Shown here piece after piece: positions 8,767-10,921 of a stretch of DNA of 10,921 nucleotides (position 1 is its first letter; every line of letters begins with the position of its first letter). The stretch is from Bacteroides sp. (lineage in GTDB: Bacteria; Bacteroidota; Bacteroidia; Bacteroidales; Bacteroidaceae). The DNA is taken from the NCBI GenBank assembly GCA_021204375.1, contig JAJPZL010000087.1, positions 1 through 10,921 of the forward strand, given 5' to 3'. The notes under the pieces were generated by a model. The model saw nothing but the letters and a program-made list of their open reading frames with translations. It was not told where the DNA came from and made no database searches. A program made the translations under genes and the position numbers.

Positions 8767-10292
8767 ACAAAGCAGTATCTTTATTGGTATTAATAAAATC
8801 CCTGTCTAAAGCGGAAAAATGCTATTTCAAACTTTACAGCAATCTTCAATCCGGCGAAAAAGGGTATATAGCCTTATACCAGTTAATGGAGAGCAAAGAA
8901 GAGGTGGATGAAATTCAAAAACTATTCACGACGGAGAATCCGGGAAGTAATTTTGAAGTAGCCGTGAAGCATCTGAGCCATATTATTCTGGAATGCATTG
9001 CGCATCTATGCGAAAAGCAGGATATGCAGGCACGTATATTCAACTACGTCACCCTGGCCGAGATATTATTCGAACGGGGATTGGTGGAAGATTCATTTGC
9101 AGAGCTAAGGAGAGCCCGCAAACTTGCCGAATTTTATGAATACGGCCTGCTATGTATGCTGGTACGCCGCAAGGAGCTTAAGTATATGAGTGCTATTGAT
9201 TTTGCGGGTATTACCGAAAAGCGCTTGGTCGATAAACAGATGAAATTGAATGAACTAACCAAATATACCCGCAATGCCAATATGCATGTTCAATTGTACG
9301 ATATCATTAAATACCGGCTTACCTATAAAGGGCTGGCGCGGTCGAACCGCCAGCAACAAAACCTGGACGATCTGGTATTGAGCAAATTACACTTGGTATC
9401 TAATACTTCTCAGAAAACGTTCGAAACACAGAAACTCCATTTACTGTTTCAGGCTACCTATTTTCTGAACTCGGGTAATTATAAAACAGCTCTGCGCTTT
9501 TACTAGGAACTGATCGATCTGTTCGAGGAGAACAAGCACCTGATGCTTAATCCTCCGATCTACTATTTTAATACGCTCAATGGGATCCTGGATAGCCTGG
9601 AATCGGCTAAGTTATACAAAGAGATGCCCTATTTTATAGAGAAAGTGAAAGAGATAGAGTCGAAAAATTATCCCCGGGATTTTTTACACAGTGTCCATAC
9701 CTTTTGTTATCTTGCAGAGTTCTCTTATTATTTCCAGACGGGAGATATAGAGTCGGCCGCCAAACTCAGGCTTACCTACGAAGAGAGCCTGTTAAAGAAA
9801 ACGGCTGTACTGAATCTGCAACTCCAACTGCAGTTGCACCTGAATGCTGCGATCCTGGCTCTTGCTATGGGCGATGCGAAAGAGGTACGGAAAAGCATGA
9901 AGAAGATATGGGGTGCGGGAAAAGCGCTCCATACTTTTCCGGATTATAAAGTAGCCCGGCTGATCAACCTGTTAATCTAGGCGGAACTGGGCCATTACGA
10001 TTATTTAGAGAACGAAGTGAGTTCGTTAAAAAGGAGTATTACAGCTGAAAAGGACCTCTATCAATATCGTACGGAGAAATTACTTTTTAAATTTATCAGG
10101 CTTCTGCCGTTATCGAAAGATAGAAGCGAGAATATGGATATATGGAATACATTCCGGAAAGATATAGAGATCATTAACCAGCATAAATACGAAAGACCGC
10201 TGCTTAAGAGGTTCGACTTTATTGCCTGGATAGAGAGCAGACTAACAGGGGAATCTTTTATGGATATTATCCGAAAGCGTACGGTGGAATAA
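8763..10292 (+). CDS. Helical (TPR-like) Bacteroidetes protein, probable local regulator (RusR-like), two in-frame TAG codons
   Basis: Ignoring two TAG codons, the frame from ATG 8763 to TAA 10290-10292 codes for 509 residues. It is almost wholly helical with TPR-like repeats (for example LAEILFERGLVEDSFAELRR and ATYFLNSGNYKTALRFY) and has no signal peptide or membrane segment. The N-terminus, LIKSLSKAEKxYFKLYS, is a pattern I recognise from uncharacterised Bacteroidetes proteins encoded beside SusC/SusD loci. No ordinary DNA-binding domain is obvious to me. Its divergent position and the presumed rus context suggest it regulates the operon; I recall a regulator called RusR with little similarity to known families, but cannot confirm homology here. 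TAG at 9504-9506 (codon 248) lies in RFY-x-ELIDLFEENKHL and TAG at 9978-9980 (codon 406) in INLLI-x-AELGHYDYLE; Gln (CAG) fits both. Cys in KAEKCYF stands where Arg is usual. Without readthrough only a 247-residue N-terminal part would be made. Confidence 0.75.
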
Positions 10293-10310
10293 ATTTAGTA
10301 TAGACTTCAT

Positions 10311-10357
10311 AGGTAGAGGAATAATTCCTGTAAGTTTCAGGAGTTACTCCTCTACCT
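10311..10357. terminator. Strong hairpin between convergent genes
   Basis: AGGTAGAGGA (10311-10320) pairs perfectly with TCCTCTACCT (10348-10357). After one A/C mismatch the stem continues through 10322-10330 with 10338-10346, including one G-U pair, and closes on a seven-base loop (10331-10337). The total of about 19 pairs is far above what chance gives. It lies 18 bases after the plus-strand gene's stop and includes the last codons and stop of the convergent lipoprotein gene. Neither side has a clear T run, so it is a terminator-like or mRNA-protecting structure rather than a textbook intrinsic terminator. Confidence 0.5.
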
Positions 10358-10820
10358 CTTTCCGTCGTAGTTCAATGTTTACTTCTGCAGCACTTCTGCC
10401 CTTATACCAGCCTTTTCCTTCTTCCAATGGGATGGAGGTTTCCACCTCTACCGAATCCTTTTTGTAATATGGCGAATTTTCCTCCTTAACAATCTCTTCG
10501 TAACAGATCCGGTATTTTTCTACCAGCTTGAAACCTACCCGCTCTACATAAAATTCTCCCTGCCGATCGGTAAAGAGGGTATCAGGCTCATTTGCCCACG
10601 AAGTAGCTTCATCTGCCGGTTTAACGATCACCCGGATCCCCTGAACGGGTAAGGAGCTTTTTTCCGGATCTACTACCCTGCCTTTAATTTCATGTTCTGC
10701 GTATGGGGTTCCGTATTCATCTTTTCTCAGCGAATCATCGCAGGCAGAAAATCCAAGCCAGGATAAGACAACACTAAATAAGGCATAGAGCTATTTTTTA
10801 AATATATTCTCTTTTTTCAT
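10344..10820 (-). CDS. Small lipoprotein of the radical-SAM/lipoprotein system type, in-frame TAG at codon 10
   Basis: The frame from ATG 10820 to TAA 10344-10346 codes for 158 residues. The N-terminus MKKENIFKK-x-LYALFSVVLSWLGFSAC is a lipoprotein leader with Cys27. It is followed by the EYGTPYAEHEIKGRVVD motif, a GIRVIVKP strand and TDRQGEFYV, the pattern of a small beta-sandwich. YGTP...KGxVVD...GIRV is what I remember from the Bacteroidetes lipoproteins encoded with a dedicated radical-SAM enzyme (TIGR families rSAM_w_lipo and lipo_with_rSAM). The role of that system is not known to me, and the enzyme is not in this window. TAG at 10791-10793 stands where relatives commonly have Trp in the leader (TGG-to-TAG). 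The next usable start downstream would lack the leader, so the product would not be exported. A related gene end lies 55 bases upstream on the same strand. Confidence 0.72.
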
Positions 10821-10860
10821 AGTTACTTCTTGTTTTTTATAGTTAGGGTTTAGTGTAAAA

Positions 10861-10884
10861 GAAGAATAAAAAAAATTATTCTTC
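10861..10884 (-). terminator. AT-rich hairpin at the end of the upstream lipoprotein gene
   Basis: On the plus strand GAAGAATAA (10861-10869) and TTATTCTTC (10876-10884) form a perfect 9-bp stem around six A. Read on the minus strand, the hairpin covers the stop codon of the partial lipoprotein gene and is followed by TTTT (10860-10857). It could be a weak intrinsic terminator or an attenuator between the two lipoprotein genes. Low GC content makes it less stable than usual. Confidence 0.35.
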
Positions 10885-10921
10885 CTCTTCTTCTATTTCT
10901 TTCTTCTTTAGTTTAATCAAG
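10876..10921 (-). CDS. C-terminal end of a second lipoprotein gene (partial)
   Basis: Reading in from the right edge on the minus strand, 14 codons give LIKLKKKEIEEEEE before TAA at 10876-10878. The end of the complete lipoprotein downstream reads VNIELRRKEVEE, with the same hydrophobic/basic then acidic pattern. The two are therefore probably tandem paralogues of one family in one transcript. With so few residues this rests on the tail similarity and position alone. Confidence 0.45.
   Translation of the reverse strand, partial: LIKLKKKEIEEEEE

Noticed and set aside
3591..10793. TAG read as an amino acid (recoded amber), suggested by six in-frame TAG codons
   Set aside because: SusC ends with the conserved NLAF followed by TAG (5272-5274), and the permease also ends with TAG (195-197). 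The positions want different residues (Gln, Trp), a TGA is also present, and frameshifts and motif losses accompany the stops. Partial suppression is not excluded, but recoding explains too little.

Overview
The window looks like a chromosomal piece of a gut-type Bacteroidota (Bacteroidales: Bacteroides, Parabacteroides or a relative). The evidence is a SusC/SusD outer-membrane pair, lipoproteins with short leaders ending in Ser/Ala-Cys, a TAnnTTTG-type promoter element, absence of clear Shine-Dalgarno sites, and a pair of small lipoproteins of a type I know only from this phylum. I see no rRNA, tRNA, CRISPR, integrase or transposase gene.

Layout. Positions 1-194 hold three consecutive perfect hairpins that look like an interspersed (REP-type) element. 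A minus-strand operon runs from 8241 down to 195 with gaps of only 10-24 bases: SusC-like TonB-dependent transporter (8241-5272), SusD-like binding lipoprotein (5247-3706), ribokinase (3692-2775), lipoprotein ADP-ribosylglycohydrolase (2764-1210), and a 10-TM DMT-superfamily permease (1197-195). Positions 8242-8762 are a divergent control region with a good Bacteroides promoter for the operon and four copies of ACAGGT. A plus-strand gene (8763-10292) encodes a helical protein, probably the local regulator. It faces a minus-strand lipoprotein gene (10820-10344), with a strong hairpin between them. The C-terminal end of a second, similar lipoprotein gene is cut by the right edge.

Function. The set fits a ribose or ribonucleoside scavenging locus of the rus type known from Bacteroides. 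In this reading, SusC/D import a ribose-containing compound, the ADP-ribosylglycohydrolase releases ADP-ribose or ribose, the permease carries the product across the inner membrane, ribokinase makes ribose-5-phosphate, and the divergent gene controls the operon. This is inference from gene content. The two lipoproteins resemble the partner protein of a radical-SAM/lipoprotein system whose enzyme is not in the window.

The most striking observation is that every one of the seven complete genes is interrupted. I count seven in-frame nonsense codons (six TAG, one TGA), each explicable by a single C-to-T or G-to-A change, and three one-base changes in homopolymer runs. Several near-invariant glycines are also lost to G-to-A. 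Gene order, spacing and the rest of the proteins remain excellent, so this is not old decay. The best explanations are cytosine-deamination damage or low-coverage consensus error (as in ancient or degraded DNA), or very recent GC-to-AT hypermutation. General TAG recoding is unlikely, because SusC and the permease both use TAG as their natural terminator.
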